A DNA stretch of 5,015 bases from contig JAGVUK010000068.1 in NCBI GenBank assembly GCA_019136335.1, positions 1-5,015 of the forward strand. Reading direction: 5' to 3'. Position numbers and translations under genes: made by a program. This DNA is from Methanomicrobiales archaeon (GTDB lineage: Archaea > Halobacteriota > Methanomicrobia > Methanomicrobiales > Methanoculleaceae). Position 1 is the first letter of the stretch, and every line of letters begins with the position of its first letter. Of this stretch, positions 1 through 4,567 are shown piece by piece. The notes beneath the pieces are model-generated. The model did no database searches. It had not been told where the DNA came from and saw only the letters and a program-made list of their open reading frames with translations.

Positions 1-2
1 CC

Positions 3-77
3 TGTCATGCCTCATTCGAGGTCTCTGCAACAGGGTTCACAGTGAAGGTTGAGGACCATGGAAAAGGCGTTTCTTAG
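3..77 (+). CDS. 3' end of an upstream gene (partial, unidentified)
   Basis: This frame is open from the left edge of the window to a TAG at 75-77 and reads 24 residues ending in VKVEDHGKGVS. The other two plus frames stop earlier, at 43-45 and 50-52. It would overlap the start of the minor head gene by 20 bases. In comparable head modules the gene before the SPP1 gp7-like protein is usually the portal, so a portal C-terminus is possible, but the fragment carries no motif that identifies it. A short open frame at a window edge can arise by chance, so the call rests mainly on the compact layout of the operon. Confidence 0.4.
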   Translation, partial: CHASFEVSATGFTVKVEDHGKGVS

Positions 78-909
78 GCTCGACAAGCAGATAGTCAGAC
101 TAACCCGGGTTGCCGAGCAGGGTGTCGGCCGGCAGTACGGGCAGATGCTCCGAGAGATCCGGGCGGTCCTCCAGCGGACATACGATCGCTACTCGCTCGC
201 CGACGGGACCCTGACATACTCGCAGATGGTGCGGTATGGGCGCATCGACAAGCTCAACGCGGAGATCGAGGAGATCACCCGGAAGTACTCCGGGCTCGTC
301 GCGGGCGAGATCCGGACCGGGCTCCGGAAGACCGTCGTCAACTCCTTCGAGGGCACCCGGGGGGCGCTGGAAGGGGCTGCCGGCCGGACGATTCGGGGGG
401 TCCTCAAGCCCGAGACGGTCACTGAGATCCTGCAGAACCCGATATCGGGGTTGAAGCTCAACGACCGGCTGGCAGTCCGGCGCTACGAGACGGTCACCAC
501 AATCCGGCAGGAGATGACCCGCGGGCTGGTCCGGGGCGACCGATATCGGGACATCGCCGGCCGACTCCAGACTGCCCTGGAGATCGATGCCGGTAAGGCC
601 AATCGGATCGTCCGAACGGAGGGGCACCGGTGCATGGAGGCCGGGAAGAAAGCCTCGCTCGACGTCGCCGCAAAAGGGGGCGTGTCTCTCCTGAAATGGT
701 GGAAGGACAGCGACGACGAGAGGGTGCGCTCCGGGCATCGCCATATGGGCCGGAAGTACAGCAAGGAGAACGCTATCCCCTACGATGAGGATTTCGTGAA
801 CGACCTGAACGACCTCACCGGAGGGGTCGGCCCGCACCCCGGGGCCCTAGGAACGGCCGAAGATGATATAAACTGCCGGTGTGTGATGGTCATTGAGGTA
901 GGGTCATGA
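58..909 (+). CDS. Phage minor head / head morphogenesis protein (SPP1 gp7, Mu F family)
   Basis: This 283-residue protein is a minor capsid protein that acts at or near the portal vertex during head assembly. Its C-terminal third has the hallmarks of the Mu gpF / SPP1 gp7 domain: RIVRTEGHR at about 184-191, LKWWKDSDDERVRSGHRHMG at about 212-231, and a terminal INCRC at 271-275. The arrangement R-T-E, then W-x-D-x-R-V-R-x-x-H, then N-C-R-C is diagnostic of the family, and the length is normal for it. The N-terminal half is predicted helical and rich in Arg and Glu. I chose the ATG at 58 over an in-frame TTG at 49, because GAAGG (44-48) lies 9 bases upstream of the ATG and GAGG (51-54) is closer still. 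It overlaps a possible upstream gene and ends in an ATGA junction with a 16-codon frame. A long antisense frame over it is a GC-driven shadow. Confidence 0.9.
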   Translation: MEKAFLRLDKQIVRLTRVAEQGVGRQYGQMLREIRAVLQRTYDRYSLADGTLTYSQMVRYGRIDKLNAEIEEITRKYSGLVAGEIRTGLRKTVVNSFEGTRGALEGAAGRTIRGVLKPETVTEILQNPISGLKLNDRLAVRRYETVTTIRQEMTRGLVRGDRYRDIAGRLQTALEIDAGKANRIVRTEGHRCMEAGKKASLDVAAKGGVSLLKWWKDSDDERVRSGHRHMGRKYSKENAIPYDEDFVNDLNDLTGGVGPHPGALGTAEDDINCRCVMVIEVGS

Positions 910-956
910 AGAAGACCGCATGGATCATGTTGCCTGATAGCGCGCAAGTAGTCTAA
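906..956 (+). CDS. Possible 16-residue leader-like peptide
   Basis: An ATG at 906 overlaps the stop of the minor head gene as ATGA and opens a 16-codon frame (MKKTAWIMLPDSAQVV) ending in TAA at 954-956. The overlap would allow translational coupling. The frame stops just where a tandem 9-bp repeat begins. It may be a tiny coupled peptide, a remnant of a larger gene whose body has been lost, or simply a chance frame after the stop codon. No family is recognisable, and nothing besides the overlap supports translation. Confidence 0.2.
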   Translation: MKKTAWIMLPDSAQVV

Positions 957-983
957 ACTGTCAATACTGTCAATACTGTCAAA
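957..983 (+). repeat. Three tandem copies of a 9-bp repeat (ACTGTCAAT)
   Basis: The unit ACTGTCAAT occurs at 957-965 and 966-974, followed by a third copy with one change (ACTGTCAAA) at 975-983. The sequence TCGTCA, related to the unit, follows at 985-990. The array sits about 20-45 bases upstream of the TATA box, where archaeal activators or repressors often bind. A role as a regulator binding array is inferred from its position; no protein is known. Confidence 0.75.
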
Positions 984-1000
984 ATCGTCATTTTCCCGCC

Positions 1001-1011
1001 TATTTTTAAAT
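1001..1011 (+). promoter_or_regulatory. Archaeal-type TATA box upstream of the scaffold gene
   Basis: TATTTTTAAAT stands out in an AT-rich island (about 955-1035) inside an otherwise GC-rich window. It matches the archaeal TATA element bound by TBP. Start sites normally lie about 25 bases downstream, which places transcription initiation near 1028-1034 and gives the scaffold gene a leader of roughly 80-85 bases. No convincing purine-rich BRE is seen: the bases just upstream are CCCGCC. The alternative reading is a T-rich terminator for the upstream transcript, and the two roles can coexist. Confidence 0.6.
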
Positions 1012-1020
1012 TCAGATTCC

Positions 1021-1034
1021 TATACTACTGTATA
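1021..1034. promoter_or_regulatory. Inverted repeat at the expected transcription start (possible operator)
   Basis: TATAC (1021-1025) and GTATA (1030-1034) are perfect inverted arms around TACT. The site covers the start region predicted from the TATA box at 1001, which is a classic location for a repressor that blocks RNA polymerase. The arms are short and made of common bases, so a chance occurrence is possible. Confidence 0.35.
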
Positions 1035-1035
1035 G

Positions 1036-1081
1036 CCACGCCCGGGGCGCGATCGGGCCTGTTTTCGTGGCCGCGACCACG
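1036..1081 (+). promoter_or_regulatory. GC-rich foldable leader of the scaffold transcript
   Basis: The leader contains CCACG at 1036-1040, its complement CGTGG at 1066-1070, and a second CCACG at 1077-1081. The middle arm can therefore pair with either flank. GCCCG (1040-1044) can also pair with CGGGC (1054-1058), and CGCC (1039-1042) with GGCG (1046-1049). The fold ends 20 bases before the ribosome binding site of the scaffold gene. Competing pairings of this kind occur in attenuators and translational switches, but GC-rich DNA forms such matches readily. Confidence 0.3.
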
Positions 1082-1101
1082 ATAAAAAGCGAAACAGTGA
1101 T

Positions 1102-1106
1102 AGGAG
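1102..1106 (+). promoter_or_regulatory. Ribosome binding site that sets the scaffold start
   Basis: AGGAG lies 8 bases before the ATG at 1115. The alternative in-frame GTG at 1067 lies inside a possible hairpin and has no Shine-Dalgarno sequence, and the GTG at 1097 is too close to this site. The ATG is therefore the better start. Confidence 0.7.
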
Positions 1107-1114
1107 CAACAAGA

Positions 1115-1789
1115 ATGCCAAAGACAGAACCCAAGACTCTTGAAGAGTTGCTCGGACCTGAACTCTATGGTCAGGTGAAAGAGAGGCTCGGAGAGACCGA
1201 GATCGTCGTTGCCGACCCCGACAACCCGCAGATCCCGAAACACCGGCTCGATGAGGTGATCGCCGAGCGGAACAGGTATAAAGACCTCGCGACCGAACAC
1301 GAGAAGAGGCTCAACGACCTTAAAGCGGAACACGAGAGGCATCTGAATGACCTGAAGGCGGGCCTGAAGGACAATGATACGCTCAAGGCGCAGATCGCTG
1401 AACTCCAGGCTAAAAACAAAGAGGCCTCCGAGGAGTATACACGGCACCTCCGGGAGCAGCAATTCAGTTTCGCGATTGAGCGAGCCGTCGCGGCCGCCGA
1501 TGCTCGGAACGTTAAGGCTGTCATTGCGCTACTCGACAAATCAAAGATCTCACTCGACGGGGACAACTTGCTAGGGTTTGATGCTCAGATCACGGCGCTT
1601 AAGGAGAGCGACCCGTACCTCTTCGGCGTCGAACTGAAGGGCCGGGTGCCAGAAGGCACCGGGAAGCCCGCGAAGGAGGTTCCGAACCCTTGGAAAAAGG
1701 AGAGTTTCAACCTCACCAAGCAGGGACACATTCTTAAAACCGACCCCGAACTCGCGGTAAAACTCAAGGCCGAGGCAGGGGTGAAATAA
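1115..1789 (+). CDS. Phage scaffold protein (GP20-like minor structural family)
   Basis: This 224-residue protein is the probable internal scaffold that directs procapsid assembly and leaves or is cleaved before DNA packaging. It sits directly before the major capsid gene, the usual place. IPKHRLDEV at about 40-48 is the family's N-terminal signature. A long charged coiled coil follows at about 50-118, including two copies of LNDLKA spaced by 11 residues (66-71 and 77-82). The C-terminal half contains FAIERAVAAADARNVKAVIALLD (about 119-141) and a DG-x5-FDAQI-x9-PYLF block (about 148-170). It ends with NPWKKESFNLTKQGHILKTD and a helical tail. This C-terminal part probably contacts the capsid protein, as known for phage scaffolds. 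The stop overlaps the AAGGAG ribosome binding site of the capsid gene, so the two are probably translated from one mRNA driven by the promoter at 1001. Confidence 0.85.
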   Translation: MPKTEPKTLEELLGPELYGQVKERLGETEIVVADPDNPQIPKHRLDEVIAERNRYKDLATEHEKRLNDLKAEHERHLNDLKAGLKDNDTLKAQIAELQAKNKEASEEYTRHLREQQFSFAIERAVAAADARNVKAVIALLDKSKISLDGDNLLGFDAQITALKESDPYLFGVELKGRVPEGTGKPAKEVPNPWKKESFNLTKQGHILKTDPELAVKLKAEAGVK

Positions 1790-1803
1790 GGAGTTTCTAA
1801 CAC

Positions 1804-2742
1804 ATGCCGAAAACCACAGTAGCGGACGTCATTGTCCCGGAAGTCTTCAACCCGTATGTGGTCGAGAAGACGACTGAACTTTCTGCGCTCTACCAGAGCG
1901 GGATTGTCGCATCAAGCGACGAACTGAACAGCCTTGCCCTTTCCGGCGGTCGGCTCATCAACATGCCGTACTGGAACGACCTTGACGGCGAGGACGAGGT
2001 CCTCTCGGACATCAATGCGCTCGACGTCGAGCGAATCACTTCCGGCCAGGACATCGCCGTGCTCCTCATGCGTGGGAAAGCCTGGTCCGTGAACGACCTC
2101 GCCAAGGCCCTCAGCGGCGACGACCCGATGCAGGTTATCGGGCAGCTGGTCGCAGGGTACTGGGCTCGCCGGATGCAGGCCGCGATCCTCAGCATACTCG
2201 AGGGAGTGTTCGCGGCTCCGAGCATGGCTCCGAACGTCTACAACACGGACGTCCGGATCGACTCAGACAACATGATTCTCGCGAGCCAGTGTCTCGGTGA
2301 CGCGAAGAGCAAACTGACCGGGTACCTGATGCACTCGGCTGTGGAGGCTGACCTCGCCCGGCAGGACCTGATCGATTTCGCCAAGGACAGCACCGGGAGT
2401 ATCGAGATCCCGACCTACTTCGGGAAGCCGGTCATCGTCGACGACGGGTGCCCGGTCGCGAACGGGGTCTATACGACCTACATCTTCGGCCAGGGTGCGA
2501 TCGGCTACGGCGAAGGTGCGGCCCCGGTCCCGACCGAGACTACGCGCGACGCCCTCTCCGGCGACGACATCCTCATCAACCGCCGCCACTTCATCCTGCA
2601 CCCGCGGGGCGTTCGGTGGCTGGATCGGGTCGTCGCCGATCAGAGCCCGAACAACGCCGAACTCGCGAACCCCGCGAACTGGCTGCGGGTCTATGACGCC
2701 AAGAACGTGCGGATGGTCAAGTACACGCACAGGATCGCCTGA
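1804..2742 (+). CDS. Major capsid protein (HK97 fold, Gp13-like family)
   Basis: This 312-residue protein forms the icosahedral shell. Features typical of the family are visible along its length: VIVPEVFNPYV at 9-19, INMPYWNDLDGEDEVLSD at 52-69, RGKAWSVNDLAKALSGDDPM at 90-109, a helix ending in ARRMQAAILSILEGVF (121-136), LMHSAVEADL at 175-184, IPTYFGKPVIVDDG at 202-215, and RRHFILHPRGVRWL at 260-273. The end, NWLRVYDAKNVRMV at 292-305, is also characteristic. No N-terminal delta domain of the HK97 type is present, which fits a separate scaffold gene just upstream. The ATG at 1804 follows AAGGAG (1788-1793) by 10 bases. Family membership is judged from memory of these motifs, without a search. 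Confidence 0.9.
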   Translation: MPKTTVADVIVPEVFNPYVVEKTTELSALYQSGIVASSDELNSLALSGGRLINMPYWNDLDGEDEVLSDINALDVERITSGQDIAVLLMRGKAWSVNDLAKALSGDDPMQVIGQLVAGYWARRMQAAILSILEGVFAAPSMAPNVYNTDVRIDSDNMILASQCLGDAKSKLTGYLMHSAVEADLARQDLIDFAKDSTGSIEIPTYFGKPVIVDDGCPVANGVYTTYIFGQGAIGYGEGAAPVPTETTRDALSGDDILINRRHFILHPRGVRWLDRVVADQSPNNAELANPANWLRVYDAKNVRMVKYTHRIA

Positions 2743-2753
2743 GGTGATGAAGC

Positions 2754-3287
2754 ATGGCAGAACGTAGCGCAACCTTCGACACCTTCAAGCAGCACACCTA
2801 CGTCCCGAACAAGCTGTATTCCGTGCTGAATCTGGCACGGGCAGCAATCCTGAACGACCTCGCCGCTGCGATCCTGACTGCGGCCCCGGCGCACAGCGCA
2901 GCGGCCATCAACGATGCCATCGAGAAACGGGGGGAGTTCCGGTGGACGCTGGAAGTGGCCCTGGTGGACGGGGCCGGCCACGTCCTCGACGGGTTCGACG
3001 GCAACCTCGCCATCAACCTCGTCGCTACGGTGGCCTCAACCCACGGCGTCGCGACGTTCGGGGACGGCGACCTCGCGCACCCGAGCGCCGACACCGAGAT
3101 CACGCTCATTAACGGCCGGGGGTCCATCGAAGTCATCTACGGTACCGACGGGACCGCAGGCGACCAGTGGGCCACTGGAGATAAGGTCGTATTCATCGTC
3201 GGGGACGTGCTCGCTGGCACCGCCCAGGACGCCATCCTCGGCGCGACCGTCGATGAGGACACCATCACCGACACGCTCGTAGCATAG
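2754..3287 (+). CDS. Beta-rich virion protein of unknown family, possible capsid decoration protein
   Basis: This 177-residue acidic protein begins 11 bases after the capsid stop and has a strong site, GAGGTGA (2741-2747), 6 bases before its ATG, so it should be translated at high level with the capsid protein. Residues 1-58 are predicted helical and Ala-rich. Residues 62-150 look like alternating beta strands: TLEVALVDGAGHVLDGFDGN, then INLVATVASTHGVATFG, then EITLINGRGSIEVIYGTDG and VVFIVGDVLAG. This pattern resembles an immunoglobulin-like fold of the kind found on phage surface proteins. The C-terminal tail repeats D/T-rich residues (TVDEDTITDTLVA). Its place between capsid and fibre-like genes supports a role on the virion surface. 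I do not recognise a named family, and a head fibre or neck role is also possible. Confidence 0.8.
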   Translation: MAERSATFDTFKQHTYVPNKLYSVLNLARAAILNDLAAAILTAAPAHSAAAINDAIEKRGEFRWTLEVALVDGAGHVLDGFDGNLAINLVATVASTHGVATFGDGDLAHPSADTEITLINGRGSIEVIYGTDGTAGDQWATGDKVVFIVGDVLAGTAQDAILGATVDEDTITDTLVA

Positions 3288-3303
3288 ATAGACGACCACT
3301 ACA

Positions 3304-3321
3304 GGCGGGGGTAACCCCGCC
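3304..3321 (+). promoter_or_regulatory. Stable hairpin with GUAA tetraloop before the fibre-like gene
   Basis: GGCGGGG (3304-3310) and CCCCGCC (3315-3321) form a perfect 7-bp stem around GTAA, a GNRA tetraloop in RNA. It lies 7 bases before the AAGGAGGT ribosome binding site at 3329-3336. No T-tract follows, so it is not a standard intrinsic terminator. It may stabilise the 3' end of the abundant capsid mRNA, pause the polymerase, or tune expression of the next gene. Confidence 0.6.
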
Positions 3322-3344
3322 CATACTCAAGGAGGTAAACCCGT

Positions 3345-3605
3345 ATGGGCCTGTTAGACAAAGTCCCTTTCCCGCGATCACAGCGGGTGTTTTTTGAGCG
3401 GCTGTTCTCGCCGACCGCTGGTCACGACCACGACGGCGTGAACTCGAAACCGGCAGCCGCGATCGCCGACGGTGCGGTGACCGCTAGCAAGATCGCAAAC
3501 GCCGCGGTAACCGGTGAGAAACTGGCAGCCGATGCAGTAACCTCGGACAAGATCGCAAACGCCGCGGTAACCGGTGAGGTGAGAAACTGGCAGCCGATGC
3601 AGTAA
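3345..3605 (+). CDS. N-terminal fragment of the fibre-like protein, as read without frameshifting
   Basis: Read literally, translation gives 86 residues: the N-terminal anchor-like region (MGLLDKVPFPRSQRVFFERL), the HDHDGVNS motif, about three and a half AVT decapeptides, and an out-of-frame tail EVRNWQPMQ. The tail after GEV does not belong to the repeat pattern. The fragment has its own strong ribosome binding site and would be made, but it lacks the C-terminal domain that would normally give the fibre its function. Confidence 0.6.
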   Translation: MGLLDKVPFPRSQRVFFERLFSPTAGHDHDGVNSKPAAAIADGAVTASKIANAAVTGEKLAADAVTSDKIANAAVTGEVRNWQPMQ

Positions 3606-3615
3606 CCTCGGACAA
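3491..3615 (+). repeat. Two tandem copies of a 60-bp coding repeat, one with a 5-bp insertion
   Basis: Copy one is 3491-3550 (60 bp) and copy two is 3551-3615 (65 bp). They are identical at every base apart from the extra GGTGA in the second copy. Each encodes two decapeptides (ANAAVTGEKL and AADAVTSDKI, in a rotated phase). Diverged versions of the decapeptide flank the array on both sides. Exact identity at synonymous positions indicates a recent duplication by slippage or unequal recombination. Confidence 0.9.
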
Positions 3616-3697
3616 GATCGCTGACGGTGCCGTAACCGCCGATAAACTCGCGGATACTGCGTCGCTCGCGTCGCTCATCGGTGCCGGACTCGGGGTC

Positions 3698-4000
3698 GTG
3701 AAGACCGTCGCCCATGACACCGAAGGGTCCCCGATCGCCCTGCTCACTGCCGACGACGCTGCCCGGGCCTGCCTGGTCGTCGCCCTGGTCGGCGAGACGA
3801 TCGCCGACGGCGCGGAGTTCTCGATCGAGGACGAAAATGCAACGGCACTCCTCGGCGTCACTACTGGCACGGCGGGAGACGTCCTGGTGGGCGCCGGCAC
3901 CCTGGCAGCGAACAAGGCGCTCCGGATCGCAATCACCGCCGGGGGTGCCTCAGCGGCCGGAGAAGTCACCGTGTTCGTCATCGCGATCCCGGGGGCGTGA
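3698..4000 (+). CDS. C-terminal fragment of the fibre-like protein
   Basis: This is the second part of the broken gene, open in the shifted frame. The first possible start after the upstream stop is GTG at 3698, with only a weak GGGG element nearby, so independent initiation would be poor. The 100 residues include a segment TADDAARACLVVALVGETIADGAEFSI and an alternating beta-like end, KALRIAITAGG then EVTVFVIAIPGA. The regular valine and isoleucine pattern fits a small trimerising or surface domain. It is probably not a separate gene by origin, because the repeat reading frame continues smoothly into it once the 5-bp duplication is removed. Confidence 0.45.
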   Translation: MKTVAHDTEGSPIALLTADDAARACLVVALVGETIADGAEFSIEDENATALLGVTTGTAGDVLVGAGTLAANKALRIAITAGGASAAGEVTVFVIAIPGA

Positions 4001-4004
4001 TCGG

Positions 4005-4082
4005 ATGGCAAAGGGGCGGGTGAAGCCCGGACCCCCCAGGGATAGGCGGCTCAAGGAGAACGCGAAGAAGAGGCGGAGGTGA
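4005..4082 (+). CDS. Possible 25-residue highly basic peptide
   Basis: An ATG 4 bases after the fibre stop opens a 25-codon frame, MAKGRVKPGPPRDRRLKENA then KKRRR. Twelve of 25 residues are Lys or Arg. Its TGA (4080-4082) is embedded in GGAGGTGA, the ribosome binding site of the next gene, which is typical of translationally coupled genes. The region before its own start, GGGGGCGTGA, is only a weak match to a ribosome binding site. If translated, it could bind nucleic acid or acidic protein surfaces, but no family is recognised. Confidence 0.4.
   Translation: MAKGRVKPGPPRDRRLKENAKKRRR
4075..4082 (+). promoter_or_regulatory. Full-strength Shine-Dalgarno that sets the start at 4089
   Basis: GGAGGTGA is a near-full complement of the anti-Shine-Dalgarno at the end of 16S rRNA. 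It lies 6 bases before ATG 4089, whereas the in-frame GTG at 4083 directly abuts it. The start at 4089 is therefore preferred. Confidence 0.8.
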
Positions 4083-4088
4083 GTGGGG

Positions 4089-4409
4089 ATGGCAAAGTAT
4101 CGGGCAGAGGTATACGATACACTCGACGAGTTTGTAGCGGCGATCGGGGAGACCGAAACAGGAGATGCCATCCATCCCATTCCCCTTCCGTATAAAGGGT
4201 ATCACCGGTTCAAAAACGACTATAAGTATCTCGTCGTCCACACCAAGCGGACCGAACGTCGGACCGAACGTGACTCGTTCTCTCAACCCGTAGCGTTGCT
4301 TAAGTTCGATGGGGTGCTCAATTTCACCGGGGATCATCTCCACCGGTTCGACGGAGCTCGGGACATAGCGATCCATTCGCTGACGCTCACGGAGGTTGCG
4401 GTATGGTAG
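4089..4409 (+). CDS. Hypothetical small virion-module protein, long member of a paralogous pair
   Basis: This 106-residue protein is of no family I recognise. Residues 1-51 align without gaps to the protein encoded at 4403-4567, with about half the positions identical. Shared blocks are VYDT at 8-11, VAAI at 16-19, PY at 34-35 and HRFKNDYKYL at 39-48. An RTERRTER direct repeat (residues 54-61) follows where the similarity ends. The remaining 45 residues (SQPVALLKFDGVLNFTGDHL and onward) are beta-like and have no counterpart in the shorter paralogue. No membrane segment or signal peptide is visible. It overlaps the next gene by 7 bases. Lying between fibre and connector genes, it may be a virion or neck accessory protein. 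Confidence 0.75.
   Translation: MAKYRAEVYDTLDEFVAAIGETETGDAIHPIPLPYKGYHRFKNDYKYLVVHTKRTERRTERDSFSQPVALLKFDGVLNFTGDHLHRFDGARDIAIHSLTLTEVAVW
4248..4271 (+). repeat. 12-bp direct tandem repeat encoding RTER twice
   Basis: CGGACCGAACGT is present twice back to back at 4248-4259 and 4260-4271. It is in frame and encodes RTERRTER. It lies at the boundary between the paralogous N-terminal domain and the unique C-terminal part. Confidence 0.85.
4391..4396 (+). promoter_or_regulatory. Ribosome binding site of the 54-residue gene
   Basis: GGAGGT within the end of the preceding gene lies 6 bases before ATG 4403. This supports translation of an otherwise easily missed short gene. Confidence 0.7.
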
Positions 4410-4567
4410 ATTATGTTACAGATGTGTACGACACAATTCCCGAACTTGTCGCAGCGATCGAACAGGTCGATACGACCGTCCCGATCCAGATCGTCGCCGT
4501 TCCGTATTGGGCTGCTCATCGGTTCAAGAACGACTACAAGTATCTGCTGATACAGGGGGCCGCATGA
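4403..4567 (+). CDS. Hypothetical 54-residue protein, short member of a paralogous pair
   Basis: This short gene starts at ATG 4403 inside the end of the previous gene and ends with TGA at 4565-4567, overlapping the next start as ATGA. Its 54 residues correspond to the N-terminal half of the gene at 4089. VYDT is at 8-11, VAAI at 16-19, VPYWAAHRFKNDYKYL at 33-48, and it stops four residues after the end of the alignment with QGAA. Conservation of protein sequence with synonymous changes (AAA/AAG, TAT/TAC in the KNDYKY block) argues that it is a real coding gene under selection. Function is unknown; it could form hetero-oligomers with its longer neighbour. Confidence 0.75.
   Translation: MVDYVTDVYDTIPELVAAIEQVDTTVPIQIVAVPYWAAHRFKNDYKYLLIQGAA

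Larger units (their letters stand above)
3345..4000 (+). pseudogene. Fibre-like virion protein gene split by a 5-bp duplication
   Basis: The frame starting at ATG 3345 (AAGGAGGT site 8 bases upstream) stops at 3603-3605. Coding sequence continues to a TGA at 3998-4000 in another frame. The cause is visible: GGTGA occurs twice in tandem at 3573-3582, whereas the matching repeat upstream (3513-3517) has it once. Removing five bases restores a single 216-residue protein. That protein has an N-terminal segment with HDHDGVNSKP at 27-36, six decapeptides of the form A-x-x-AVT-x-x-K-I/L at 41-100, and a small beta-rich C-terminal domain at about 115-216. AVT-x-x-K decapeptides and H-x-H-D-G-x-N-S motifs are common in phage fibre and appendage proteins, and the position after the capsid gene suggests a head fibre. 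It may be a real mutation, a recoded gene or an assembly error. Confidence 0.8.

Noticed and set aside
100..837. 245-residue open frame on the minus strand
   Set aside because: It lies fully opposite the convincingly identified minor head gene, has no family features, and results from the GC-rich third-position bias.
957..990. Possible CRISPR-like array
   Set aside because: The repeats are 9 bp, directly adjacent and without spacers, so they are a simple tandem array.
1067..1114. Longer N-terminus of the scaffold from GTG 1067
   Set aside because: No ribosome binding site precedes it, the codon lies in a possible hairpin, and the added residues do not resemble the family. ATG 1115 has AGGAG at good spacing.
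3484..4011. 175-residue minus-strand frame across the fibre gene
   Set aside because: It mirrors the coding repeats on the opposite strand, and its repeated Ala/Ser/Pro composition is a by-product of them.
3714..4082. 122-residue plus-strand frame rich in Arg, Ser and Pro
   Set aside because: It is out of frame with the fibre C-terminal domain and has the composition of a GC shadow. Only its last part, from ATG 4005, falls outside that gene and is considered as a micro-protein.
4396..4563. N-terminal extension of the connector gene to 138 residues
   Set aside because: This part overlaps the 54-residue paralogue in another frame and has a random composition. The ATGA junction at 4564 gives a normal-length connector.
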